DNA from: Oxytricha trifallax
Taxonomy: Eukaryota > Ciliophora > Spirotrichea > Sporadotrichida > Oxytrichidae
NCBI GenBank assembly: GCA_000711775.1
Contig: ARYC01000258.1
Span: 1 to 64,000 of the forward strand
DNA length: 64,000 nucleotides
Reading direction: 5' to 3'
This document shows positions 48,230 through 60,615 of this stretch, in pieces. The position numbers and the translations under genes were made by a program. Position 1 is the first letter of the stretch; each line of letters starts with the position of its first letter. Below the pieces are notes generated by a model, which was given only the letters and a program-made list of their open reading frames with translations, was not told the origin of the DNA and made no database searches.

Positions 48230-48655
48230 TTATTATTGTAGGAATACATTTGATTAGGAAAGATATTTATAATTAATATATTAAATAATTGAAATCGTGG
48301 CAGTTAACTTTATCCTAGCCTATACAAAATGGTACTTGTTCGATAGAGAATTAAAAATTAGCTGGACTTTACTATTGGCAGTACCTCTCTATCGTATCTC
48401 TGGACCGAGATAAATTGATTTTAATTTTGGGTGATTTGTTTAGTTGATTTTCATGTCAAAATTGAAGTCGAGTTATCTCGCTACAGGGATGTGATAGAGG
48501 GGTACCGCTAATAGTAAAGTCCAGCTGATTTTGAATTCTCTATAAACAAGTACCATATTCTCTAGGCTAGGATAAAGTTAACTACCACTAATTTGATAAT
48601 TAATTAATTTATTATAAATTCATTTTCCCAAATCAATTGTATTCCTACAATAATT
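48230..48655. mobile_element. Family-F1 palindromic element, copy e
   Basis: Outer ends TTATTGTAGGAATACA and its complement TGTATTCCTACAATAA; then GTGGCAGTTAACTTTATCC ... TACTTGTTCGATAGAGAA ... TTAGCTGGACTTTACTA, with complements on the right. It is about 425 bp and shares most blocks with copies a and d. The arms differ at scattered positions, showing age. Confidence 0.85.
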
Positions 48656-49620
48656 TAGTCTTAAATTGCTTTTTTTGAATAAAAATAAATCGTTATCTAT
48701 AATTCATTATAAAATTTCTGATACTAAATTTGGCCATAAAAATATCACCAAAAAAATTTCAAAATAAAATAATTTGAATGACAATCCCAACTCCAAGAAT
48801 TTTAGAGTAAAGGCAACTTTAAAAGTTTAAAGCTCCTGAAATTTAGAATATTTTAAAAACAAAGTTTATATAATTTCAGCTAATTTTAACAATTAATTGT
48901 AATTCTGCATTATTAGATTGGGACATAGTCACTTTTAAGATTATAGTGAAATTTTTTGAGTATAAGAAATTATATTCTATTATTTGATTATAAAATACTT
49001 CCTATTAAATTCTATTTATTTTATTGATTCCTAAGTTGCAATTATTATTAATCAAATATTATCACTAGCGAAGAAATAAAATAAGAAATTGCACCCTATT
49101 CTACTCACAAATAAAACTTTATAAGTATTGATTTTATTAAAATAGAAATAATTCAGAAAATAATAGTTTAGTGAATCCATTTTATTTTGACATCATAATG
49201 ATATAAACTATGGATTAAAGTTTATAGCTTAAGATAGAATATTATTGTTAGGTAAATTTATTTTTAAACTAATTGAATATCATTAAATAAAACATAATTA
49301 ACCATAAAAAATTGTCAAAATTTTCAAATAAAACTAGGTCAGTAATTTTAACTTTAAAATATTATATTTAAATTATTTTTTGAAGAATGAAAATGCCAAT
49401 TAAATCTTAATTTCGATTATAAATGTTTGGTTGATTTAAACTTTTGGATATTTTTCTAAGTTTAATTTTATTTCTTCAAATTAGGAATTATTAAATTTAA
49501 AAATTGTTTTACAATAATTAGATAAGTTGCTGTATAATTATAATATTTTGGTTGTATAATAATATATTAAAATTAAGATACTAATTAATTAAAAATTATT
49601 AAGACAGTAAAGAAGGCGCG
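48656..49620. other. AT-rich, gene-free DNA
   Basis: Nothing recognised between the F1 copy and the LINE. Confidence 0.5.
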
Positions 49621-49626
49621 GGAAAA

Positions 49627-52405
49627 ATGGAGAATGAATAACAGCCAACTAGTTTGAGGAGAAATTTGACGGTCTATATGGAAGATAAAGACCAAGAAGT
49701 GAAAATCAATCCTCATCAGCAATCACTGGAAAAATACTTTGAATATTCAAACTCAAATTCGAATTCGTAAAACTAAGTGTACCAAAACCTGAATGTTTAG
49801 TTGAATCACAATCACTACAAAAACATAAACCAATTTCAGGTCAAGATTGACAAAAGCTGACAGCTCAAATTTTACCAAACAGTGAGAGAGGCAGAAGGAT
49901 GGGTGAGAAGGAACGAGATAATTGCGGAGAAATGGAGATCTAAAAGAAGAAAGGACATCATTTGCAAGGAGATAGATCAACAACATGAAGACATTGGAAT
50001 TCAAAATTTGACTGCAAAAAGTTAGAGGTCTGAACTCAAAACTCAAACAAGATTAACTACTCAGAGAAATAGAGAAAAATAACCCTGACTATATAGGCCT
50101 AGCGGAAACTAGGCTAGAATGGATAATTGGTATCAACAGCAAGAAAAGAGCACAGACCCAACTGGCTAGAAATGGAGTAGTATTGGTGAAGAATAACGGC
50201 AAATTCGATATTAAAACGATAAAAACCTTGAAACAATACGTAACTTGGACAATACTGAATGTGGGAGGCTTTCCTCTTCACATTATTACAGCTTTTATAT
50301 CCCCATATTGGAACGACGAGATTAAAGAACTCCAAAATAGATTTATTTATATGATAAAATCTCTAAAACAAAAGTGCAAATAATGGATACAAATTAAATG
50401 ACACTAACAGACCACAAACTCATTTAAGTAATACTCAAAATATAATACCAAGAAAATGATTTCAAATTAACGGACGAGGAAAGTACAATAAGGATATTAG
50501 AGAACGACTTTTATTGAATAAGGAAGGGAAATATCAGTAGATGACATAGAAAACCCGATCCAAAAAGGTTTTGAAGATAAATTAGGGAGATAAACCAAGG
50601 GGAAGAACTGGTTCCAACAACCACCAGAATGGGCGATTAAGAATAATAATAATACAAAATTAAGAGATGCATTCCAGGAGACAAAGGTGTAATGGAGGAA
50701 AGCAATTATAGACTTAGTGCAGAGCCTACACAAGAACGATGTAAAAGGGTTCTTTTTAAAAATATTAACAAATACTTAGAAACAATTTCAACAAATAAAA
50801 GGATTAAATATAAAAGATGAGAGAGTAGAAATAGGAGAGAGAAGAAAACAAATCCTAGAATTTTATGGGCAAATGTTTTAAAGATAAAAGAGGAATTAAA
50901 CAATAAGAGCTAAACAGGATAGATGATATAATGAACGAAAACTTTGAAGAATAAAAATTCTGTAATGAAGAAGATATAAAAAGAAGTATTGGGGAGTGTA
51001 ACTTCAACAAAGCCATTGGCCCAGATGATTTTTATGGAAAGATGTTGCTTAAATCTAAAAGAATGAAATAGACAGTAAGTGAGAAAATATCAAACTGACT
51101 TAATAATAAACAGAGAGTACATTATAGAGGGAAGGTTAATTCTACTGAGCAAAGACCAGAAAGATCTATACCCAGCAGTCAGTAATATAAGACGAATAGT
51201 GATAAATTTCAACGAAAGTAAAATAGTGGAAAAGGTAATAATTAACAAAGTTACTGAATCCAAGAGTGAAATATTGACAATAGGGAACTACCAAAATTAA
51301 TTCAAAGAAAACAAGAGCACCCACATCAATCTAATAAGAATGCTAGAACACATAAAATCATCGAGAAGAAAGATCAAACAAAGGGAAGCTTATTTACTGG
51401 TCGATCTCCAAAAAGCTTTCTACTCTGTCTGGAAAAAAAGCTAGTTTTAATCCTGAAAAATAGAGTGACTAACCCAAAAGAAAAAGAAATAGGTAGCTTG
51501 ATAGAGTTGTAATGCACTGGAAACAAAAATAAGTTTGAGGAGGAAGAAATCACATAACAGACGAGACTATAGAAATGACTTCGGACTTAATTGAAGAAGT
51601 ATAATTCAACCAAAGAAGCCACGACTTTATAATTCTTCCATGAATAGTCGTGAATGACAACGGGATTGGAGGCTTGGAAAGAACCATCAGAACAACTAAC
51701 TAAAAAATGGAAAACAGCAGATTCGCATAGCGGTAATTCAAAAGAGCATCATAAAGCTAAACTACTTAATGGAAGGCAAGATATTCTGGGTGAAGAAAAT
51801 GGAGAGCAAAACAGGACTTTACTAAGTAAGTAAGAGATCCAGAGGACTTCAGAGTCGCGGCCATTTTGACAATCAATCATTTAGCCCTAGATTTCCAAGT
51901 GGAACCTATATTATAAATCTTTACCTAAGATTGGATAAAAATATTGATATATTACCTCATGTTCAACTTAGAAGTAGGTTTACCAAGGATGGAGATTGGG
52001 AAATCAGAGATCACGATCAAGGAGGCTGAACAAGAATAAGACATGGAAAGAAAGAAAGAACTATTATGGCAACATGCAGATGAGGACTTAGGTAATGGTT
52101 AAATATCCTTCAACGCAAAAATAGATGAATGGGACGACATTATTATGAGAGATGACGAAAAAATTCAGATTGAGAATGAAAACGAAGACTACGAAGGGAA
52201 ATTCAATGAGCTAGTGGAGGAGGCCCCCGAAATTGAAGGCTATCTTTTCAATGGAAAATTCAAACCAAACTCAGAGAAACCAAAAGATGAGACAAGAGAA
52301 ATCGATGAAGAAAAAGAGGAACAACCACTTGTACAAGGAGATGTTATCGAAGAATCGAAGAAGAGGCAAGAACATGCAAAGGCATAGATTGAGAATCACA
52401 AGTGA
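49627..52405 (+). pseudogene. Decayed LINE (non-LTR retrotransposon): endonuclease and reverse transcriptase remnants
   Basis: From ATG 49627 to TGA 52403-52405, GC-richer than its flanks and readable in pieces under the ciliate code. In order: a Gln/Asn-rich start; an apurinic-endonuclease-like N-terminus (RGLNSKLKQDQLL, NPDYIGLAETRL at about 50080-50120); TDHK at about 50405; reverse transcriptase segments NKAIGPDD (51007-51030), LYPAVSNIRRIVI (about 51170), LLVDLQKAFYSVW (about 51390-51435); and a block VVNDNGIGG near 51648 where the catalytic YADD-type box would lie, with its first Asp apparently Asn. A last frame, TGA-free from 51660 to 52405, gives an acidic tail. At least five frameshifts and several TGAs make it inactive. 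The two-domain order is that of APE-type LINEs. Confidence 0.82.
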
Positions 52406-54957
52406 GGAGAGCGGGGGACCGCGACTATTTTTTAGAGTCTTAATTGACGATTCGCTTACATTTATACTTTCTGGGTATTTTATCGAGTATTTTAGATTAA
52501 ATTTAATTACCTCTGATTTACTTAATACTACTACTGCTTCTAATAATATATTATGATGATATAAATTATTTCAGACTTCAAATAATGAGTTGATAAACTT
52601 TTCAATAAAATATCTCTCAAAAATTAGAAACAAAGTATTTTTTAATAAAATTATAAAATATATTGGCATATAACTTTCAAATTAGTGTAATTTAGTTTAT
52701 ATTATTTTATAATTAAATTAAAGTATAGAACTATTTGTGAATAAATAAAAATATACAATTAGAAGAGAAGTATTAATATCATAAAGTGAATCTAGAATAA
52801 GGTGAGAACTAATTTTAATATGAAACTTTTTTACATCAATAAATATATAATTTTTATGATTTATATATTGTAATACTTTTAATAAAATAAACTTTAAAAT
52901 ATAAAAGTTTTACCACGAGAAAATTATTTAAAATAAATAATAATCTAGATAATTTTATTTTTTTTCTTTTATTATTGATATTTTCGAATTAAATTTTTAA
53001 ATATACTTCATCATGATTAAAAATAAATAGGGTTAAATTAGAATTTATTGATTTTATAAATATTTTTTAATATTTATATTTTTATAGCATTAAAATGCTC
53101 AATCTTTCATGTAATTCAATAATTTATATAAATATTCTATCTTAATATAATTCTTTTATTTATTTTATTTTGTCATAAATTAGCCAATTTAAGAATTTAT
53201 ACAAATAAAATTGAATTATTAATATTATATAAAATATTTAATACTTCATATAATAAGAGTGGGATGTTTATTAAAAATAAATATCTACTTTTAAGACTAT
53301 AGAATAGTCCAATTTAAAATGATAATTTTAGTAAAAACGCAAGAAACTAACAAATTGTATCATCAAAAAAAGTAATACTTCTAAAATTTTTAATTTTTTT
53401 GGCTTTTCTTTTAAATCAAACTAACAAATATTTATTTGATAGCCTTTTAAAAGAAAATAATATAATAGAGAATGTTTATTAAATATAATATTATGTTATA
53501 TATAATTAGATAAAAAAAATCACTCAGTTACTGAATTTTGATTTATACAAATTTTTAGATTAATACAAATTTTTATGGAAAAATAATAAAAATAATTGTT
53601 TAAAAAGTGAATAATACAATATTATTAACTCCCCTCACATTAGCATGTTTCAAATTTAATTTACAAATCTATCATATAAGAAATTATATATCTTTGTTTT
53701 AAATAAAAATATTGTACATAAACATTTAAAACCTTAAATTTGTTTACAATTGAAATATCAAAAAATATATTTTGATAATAAAAATTAAAGTTAAAAATAT
53801 TTAATAATTTAATATTGTAAATATATTGCATATTCTTGAACATTTTTTTGTAAAAAAGAAATACAAATTCAATTTAGATATTAAATGATTTATCTATTAT
53901 CTTAAAAAGCAAATCATTTATAAAAAATAATAAAATAACTCTATAATAGAAATTTAAATAAAAATTATTTTTTTGGAATTAAAGGTATTTTAAAATCTAC
54001 ATAATAATGTTTATTTTCACAATATATTATAAAAGGAAATAAATTATGCTTCGACAAATTATGTTTTTACGCTTGTTAATATTCTAAAATTTATAACTTT
54101 TGGAAAAATTATAAATTTTATTAAATTTTATTTTAATTTATAATACTATCTTAATATCAAACAAATATTATGAACAATTTATTTATATAAATTAAAATAT
54201 ATTTGGAATGAAATCTTTTGTGAATCAACATTGTTCTTCCTATAAATCTAAAGAGGAAACACTCTCCATTAAAAATTCCTTAGAAAATTATAAATATATA
54301 TAGTCCTTTAAAATTAGTGAATTAATTTTCATAACAAATAATGATATGTAAATTTTATAGTTAAAGATATATTTATATTAAAGATTAGTTAAATATCTGT
54401 AAATTTATGAATTACTAATTAATATAAAAAATATATAATTCTCTTTTATTTTTTTTGTTTGAATATAAATTTAATATATAAAAATTAACAACTAATTCTT
54501 TTTTAATAAAGAAAAATGGAATAAATATTTTGATTATTTATACGTTATTTTCTTTTTATATTTTTTTAATATAACTGGATTAATATTGTCTTAAAATAAT
54601 TTTTTTAAAAATTGCAAATAAAATAAAAAATTTAATAAAATTAACTTTAAACAATTAAAATTATTTAATAAAGTTCCTCATCATTAATGTTCATTATGTT
54701 TTGATATAAGGAGCTGGAATATATATTTATTCATTTAAAATCAAATTTAATAAATAAAATTCACATAAAATTAAATCAAATTTTATAGGACTTTTTTTGG
54801 AATTCACGTTACTTGCTTCAGTTGATTTTTTTGAATTTTATAAATTATAAGAATTGTTTTTTCCACAAAAACTCTAGAAGTAGGGAAGTTTCGCACATTC
54901 CTGACTGATTAAATATATAAAATTATTTGAAATTATAAATAATAAATGATCTGCCAC
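52406..54957. other. AT-rich, gene-free DNA
   Basis: After a short GC-richer stretch to about 52450 (probably LINE 3' end) the sequence is uniformly AT-rich. No gene or long repeat is seen. Confidence 0.5.

Positions 54958-54999
<42 letters not shown>
54958..54999. repeat. (TTA)n microsatellite, about 14 units
   Basis: Perfect TTA repeat. Similar repeats form 3' tails of retroelement-like units elsewhere in the window, but no element body is recognisable next to this one. Confidence 0.85.
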
Positions 55000-56550
55000 T
55001 TGTCTTGTTCAAATTATTATAACTACTAAAGTTTAAGTTCCTAGTTATTAGGCAATGAACTTATTATATAAAAAAAACTATATATAAGTCTATATTATAG
55101 TTTTACATATTTATTTTTAATAAATCTATGCTTATTGAGAATTTGTCTTAATGTTTATAAGATTTATGGATTACTTAGTATGTGTCCCCTTTTTGTGTCT
55201 TTAAGAACTCTTTGGTGAAACCTCTTAGGGGATATCGCCATCATTATTAATAATTGCAGTATGATTTTAAGAATTAATATATCAATTAATTTACAATCAT
55301 ACTGCTTTTTATTTTATTTTGTCATTAATTAAAAATATATTAAGGTATAGCGTATAATTATTATTAATTATTTTTAATGAAATAAATTTAATAATTTAGG
55401 AAATATTCAAATAGTCTAATGATATATTGATTTATGATAATAAAGCAGTATAATAGTTAATAATTACCATAAAAATTATGAAAAATTAAGTTATTTAGCT
55501 AAAATTGGACAAATTTTTACATTTATAATTGATTATTTATCCGAGTTTATGAATACTTAAAAGTTTATTTACTAAATTATAATGATTGAAAAGTGTTTTA
55601 AAATAATTTTTATTAAAAAAACTTCAAAATCAATCTAAATTGGAAATTCCTTCTGAGTTTTAACTAAACATCAAATTTAATAATTTTTAAAGTTATATAA
55701 AATTTATCTGTTCAAAAATAAAGACACCCCACCTAATCATCGCTATGTAAAGCCATTATTTTGTAAACTATCTAATTATTTGTATTTCAACAATACTATT
55801 GTTATTATATACGATAGCATTCTAATATTTACCAGATCCAAATCTACAAATTTGAAACCCTTCTTTTATTTCTCTTTATTAATATTTATGAGTAGTTTTA
55901 TTTTCTTAAAGATTTTGTTTATATTTCATTTAATAATATTTTTATCTAATTATTTCTATTTTTGTATTCTAGTTTATAAAATAAAACACTATTAAAATCA
56001 TTTGTAAAAAATGTATCAGTTTATAATCTTTTACTTAAAATATAATTCATAATCTAAGTTAAATTTTTTTAATGGTTTAAATATAATTTTATAATTATGT
56101 TAAAGTTTTTTATTATATAAATTCAGCAAAACATAATACGATAATTCAAAAATAAAATAATATAATATAGATGATGATCTTAAAAGTTTGTAGTAAATTA
56201 TAAAATTGAACTGATTTATCATTTTATTTATATTTAATAATAATAAATACTTTTAGCTTATCAAAACTCTAAGTTTAAAACTTTTATTAAAAATACTTTA
56301 TTATCATACAGTTTTTAAAAAAAATTTATTAAAAATTTTTCATAAATAAACATATATTTAGCTGAAAAAACACTTAACTATTATTTGAACATATTTAAAG
56401 AAAGAAAAATTACTCTCATTTGATAAGTTATTTTTATATTATTTACAGGCAAAACTATTAATAAGTAAAATTATTCTAAAAGTATAAACTTTATGTTTGA
56501 TTTAAAAGGGTTCATATTGAGCTAAAATATTTTATATATAATTTAAATTA
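55000..56550. other. AT-rich DNA with a small hairpin
   Basis: GCAGTATGATT (55256-55266) pairs with AATCATACTGC (55295-55305), a 50-bp hairpin. A GC-richer patch at 55170-55255 just before it reads as short peptide to a TGA in the hairpin. Otherwise featureless; the frame at 55780-55995 is not supported. Confidence 0.4.
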
Positions 56551-56555
56551 AATAG

Positions 56556-56708
56556 ATGTGCTCTCATCGATATGGCTTCTGCTTTGGCTGTGATTTTAAA
56601 ATAAATATATATTAAAAAATACTGAAAAAATCATTAAAAGAAAATTTAAAAGAATTTATCAAAGATCATACATGTAAATGGAATAGTGAGAATTATTTTA
56701 AAAATTGA
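56556..56708 (+). other. Possible small ORF, 50 residues, Cys-rich start
   Basis: ATG 56556 to TGA 56706-56708. The start MCSHRYGFCFGCDFK has three Cys and a His in 12 residues, followed by a Lys-rich helix-like segment and HTCKWNSENYF. The first 45 bases are clearly GC-richer than the surroundings. It could be a macronuclear-destined segment or a small gene; no family is recognised. Confidence 0.28.
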
Positions 56709-56740
56709 TTTTCGGTGCTTAAAAGTTTTATTCTTAGAAA

Positions 56741-57103
56741 ATGGATGCATCAATACTTGAATTTGAAATAGATTTTGAACTATCCGAACAATTATCAAAA
56801 TTCCAATACAATTAAAATTATTAAATGTTCCTAAAGTAAATTAGTTAAGATTTAAATTACATAAGCTGCAACTGCTGCATATTGAATGTTACTATAAAGA
56901 TGAAGAAGATGAATTGTAATCCTCAACATTTTATAATAATTAATCTTCAAGTTTCTCTGCTCTGTTAATCTTAAAATAAAAATAAATGTAATATACAAAT
57001 ATATCCTCAATCGAAATTTTTCCCTATTTAATTGTGTAATAATATGAATATAAATATATTTTCCACATCACTATTTTATACTTTATATAAACCAGCGAAT
57101 TGA
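56741..57103 (+). other. Possible ORF, 120 codons, with a second frame open in the middle
   Basis: ATG 56741 to TGA 57101-57103. The opening MDASILEFEIDFELSEQLSK is acidic and protein-like. After residue 20 a neighbouring frame reads better (LRFKLHKLQLLHIECYYKDE, DELQSSTFYNNQSSS, about 56845-56960), so one base may have been gained or lost at a run of A's near 56798. Thirty-two bases separate it from the 50-codon ORF upstream. Confidence 0.28.
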
Positions 57104-57213
57104 GTAATGATCTGACATTATATTATAATATGGAGTTTATCGCATGATATAATAAATTTTCTTATAAACATCCAGAAGTTCCAGAGAGTTAATTTTTTTC
57201 ATACAAAAAGATT

Positions 57214-57366
57214 TCACATACTTTTGTTTTATAAAATTTATTAAATACTTTCATCCTCTTTTTCTAAGTGAGAGGGATCTATGATCATATTAATATTTTG
57301 GTATTTTGCGAGATTAAAATCCATAAATATACTATTTACTATGTCTTGAGTTTCTTGCTTAATCAT
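57214..57366 (-). other. Possible small ORF, 50 residues, opposite strand
   Basis: ATG 57366 to TGA 57214-57216 on the minus strand, single frame: MIKQETQDIVNSIFMDFNLA ... IIDPSHLEKEDESIQQIL. The composition is markedly protein-like and the block is GC-richer than its neighbours. It lies between plus-strand islets, so if these are macronuclear-destined segments of one gene this one is inverted. Confidence 0.33.
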
Positions 57367-57608
57367 AAAAAAATTGAAATAAATTTATTACTAAATAATT
57401 TAATACATATTTTTTAGATGAAAAAAAGACATTGACAATAAAAAAATATAAAAAAGAAATCATACTTCTTTTTTATTCCTCGTTTAATGAAATTTTTAAT
57501 ATTTTTCTTTTTTGACAGATTTTTTATTAATTATTAAGTTTTTTTAAGCCAATCTGTTCAATATCCTCTATATTATATAATTATTTAAATGAATATGGAA
57601 ATTAAGTA

Positions 57609-57938
57609 TTAGGGCTTGAGACCAGTCAATAAAGAATGATCATACTACTCCCCCTCTTACAAATCAAGTTCCCAATACCCTCTATAATTATCTATTAATA
57701 TAGAATTTATTAAAAAATTATAATAAGTGAGAGACTCCATAGCGACTAGATTATTATATACTTGGAATATAAGTTTTAACTTAAGCTTCATTTTACTATA
57801 TATTTGAAATATTTTAATTAACTTATGATAGGCTAAAAGGCCTTAGTTCCCAGCTTTAAAAAATATGATCTCTCATTTAAGGGCATTTTTAAAATAGAGA
57901 AAGTTTTACATCTTTCAAATGAGGGTCTTAATAATTGA
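57609..57938 (+). other. Coding-like islet, 109 codons to TGA
   Basis: TGA-free frame from 57609 or earlier to TGA 57936-57938. GC-richer ends flank an AT-rich middle. The most convincing part starts at ATG 57825: MIGQKALVPSFKKYDLSFKG then IEKVLHLSNEGLNN. No family is recognised. Confidence 0.27.
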
Positions 57939-58864
57939 CCATGTTTAACCTTAAATTTAACTTTATTTTAATAATTTTTGTTAAGGGGTTTTTTTCGAAT
58001 TGTGCAGCTAGTTGACACAGTTTTCGTATATTTAGTTTTAATAAGAAGGATTATCGTATTCTAATAATTATATAAAAATTATGAAATATATTACAGAAGC
58101 AAGTGACAACAATAAAATTTCTCTCGCACAAATTTTGTTTATGAAGATATAAATATAAAAAATATGTACAATGCTTCGCACTTTCATATAGCTTGGTATT
58201 GTATTTTTGCCATTCTCTCCAAATTAAATTTCAAAAACACTGTAAAACTACCCTAATTGCTTGAATCTTTGAAAAACACAAAAGGAATGAAAGAATTAGA
58301 AATTAAATTAGCTTATTAAAACAGTTTTATAAAATAATTTCTACATTCAAATCCCATTTTACTCATTCTGAAATATTTATTTATTATAAATTGCTATTTT
58401 ATATACTTCAAAATAGTGAAAGTGTTATATTTAATTTATTGATATTTTACTAACAACATTTTACGTAAAAGTTTGATAGTCTAAATTAGATAATTTTGCT
58501 TGGTGTCCTATATTTTATGACTATTGATTTTATTTTAGCTTAAAAGTATATTCATTAATCTATAAGATATTGAAAATTAAAATTTTAATTTAATTTTGTT
58601 GATGAGAAGAAGTGATTCCCACAAGACCTTGTTCAATATATTCATTTTCTTACTATAATTAATTTTATATTTGAGAATTTGATAATAACTCAAACGATAC
58701 TCCTTTAATTAATATCTATCACCATAAATAATTGTATGAAAATTCTTAATACTCTTTTATCTAATTAGTTTTGATAAAATCTACTTTCTTTTGATTTTTA
58801 CTTGTAAAATTATTTTTAATTTGACGTAGAATTCTTAAATTTTGACTATTTACTTTAGATATTA

Positions 58865-59045
58865 TCTGCATTTAAACAATCCTCTTCGAAGTTTTAAACA
58901 TATTTAAAGTTTCTAAACTGTGTTATGTGGGACCCTTACGTGGATGAAAATCCTGAAGATTCGCAAATATAATTTTATGTATATAAAACCCCATAGATCA
59001 ATTAAGACATGAAGATTGGGGAAAATAGAAATTAAATTAAAAATT
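58865..59045 (+). other. Coding-like islet running into a palindromic element
   Basis: A plus frame reads SAFKQSSSKFQTYLKFLNC, then from an ATG at 58925 MWDPYVDENPEDSQIQ, and continues through the left arm of the inverted repeat at 58984-59256. The block 58920-58975 is GC-rich for this region. It may be a short macronuclear-destined segment abutting a repeat. Confidence 0.27.
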
Positions 59046-59256
59046 AATTATTATTGGCGTACAATTTTAATGATTGGGCTAATTATTAAAACTATTGGCT
59101 CGATTAATTGTCCTTATAAAATAAACCAATCAGGGTGTGTAAATTTGATTTTAGCCTAATTATATTTAATATTAGTCAATAATTATTAGTTTTTAATTTG
59201 ATTTCTATTTTCCCCAATCTTCATGTCTTAATTGATCTATGGGGTTTTATATATAT
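58984..59256. repeat. Inverted-repeat element, arms about 73 bp
   Basis: AAAACCCCATAGATCAATTA ... GAAGATTGGGGAAAATAGAA on the left is matched by the complement at 59180-59256 (ending TGATCTATGGGGTTTT). The ~120-bp centre is AT-rich and asymmetric. Confidence 0.82.
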
Positions 59257-59436
59257 ATACATATATATAAATTTTAATAGATTTAAATTAATGAAAAGAT
59301 AGTGCTGGAGATTGACTTTCAGAAATTAAGCATTTAGACATTCAAATAAAAATATTTAAATTACAGTTATAATGGTTTAGACTAAAATTATAATTGCACT
59401 TCGAATTGTAGATTAGTCTTTGAATAGTAATAATTA

Positions 59437-60042
59437 GGGGTCAATAACTTAACCTATAAAATTTGTATCAGTATAGGATCTCTAATAAATCTAAAATAGT
59501 AAGCACAGTGTAATTTAAGGGTCAATAATCATGATTTTGAATTCAAAAACAAAATATTGTTACTCAGTGATGTCGATAAAAATATTTTCATTACAGGTTT
59601 TATCATTATATTTTGAAAATATTAATTCTTTTTTTAAAATCTTTTTTTCTTCAAAAATTAATATTTAATTCAATTTTAATGTAAGTAAATAACCTTATTC
59701 CAATATTAATCAAGTTAAAATTATTAAATTCATTGATTAATACTATTTTAAAAGATTTTAACTTGATTAATAGTGGAATGAGGTTATTTACTTACTTTAA
59801 AATTGAATTAAATATTAATTTTTGAAGAAAAAAAGATTTTTAAAAAAGAATTAATATTTTCAAAATAAAATGATAAAACCTGTAATGAAAATATTTTTAT
59901 CGACATCACTGAGTAACAATATTTTGTTTTTGAATTCAAAATCATGATTATTGACCCTTAAATTAAACTGTACTTACTATTTTGGATTTATTAGAGATCC
60001 TATACTGATACAAATTTTATAGGTTAAGTTATTGCCCCCCCC
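59437..60042. mobile_element. Palindromic element, arms about 290 bp, flanked by TAATTA
   Basis: Near-perfect palindrome; arms 59437-59722 and 59757-60042, short AT-rich loop. Ends are GGGGTCAATAACTTAACC and GGTTAAGTTATTGCCCCCCCC. TAATTA flanks both sides (59431-59436 and 60043-60048), consistent with a 6-bp duplication, though TAATTA is self-complementary and could belong to the arms. No coding content. Confidence 0.82.
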
Positions 60043-60615
60043 TAATTATAATTAAATCTAACATTTTCATTTATAATTTATTGAGTTAATTAATGTCTAA
60101 AAATAAACATAAAAGCTTTATTCAATTAATGATGGTGAGTCATATAGTTTTTTCATTTAAATATGAGGAACTATTTTGTTAGTTTTATTCTATTCATGAA
60201 CATTTCCAATACATTATTGAAACTCTACCGCCTTAGTTTTCTTCACATTTTTAATATTTAAAGCTCTGTTTATTTTATCCAAATCATTTAAGCTATTTTA
60301 AACTCAAAATAATTCAATAATTTCAAGCATATTATTCATTATAATTTTAATAATTTATTAATAATATTGTTTAAAATTATTAAAATTATAAAATCTATAT
60401 CAAAACTTAAGAAAATGATTTTGAATTATTTTATTAAGTATAGATTTATTAAAAATGTCTATGTAAGATGAGATGTTTAAAAATTTAGATAAATCATACT
60501 TTTAGAATATTTTTATCCAATTAATAAAATAAATTGAGGCTATTTCACAAAGCTGTTTAAATACAAATTCTTATTAAGTAATATATAGATTATATTTATT
60601 ACCGAATTTCATATC

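Noticed and set aside
49753..50903. Several minus-strand ORFs of 65-97 codons
   Set aside because: They are antisense shadows of the LINE, whose plus-strand endonuclease and RT motifs explain the region.
52233..52556. 107-codon plus-strand ORF
   Set aside because: Overlaps in another frame the longer ciliate-code frame of the LINE (51660-52405), then enters AT-rich DNA.
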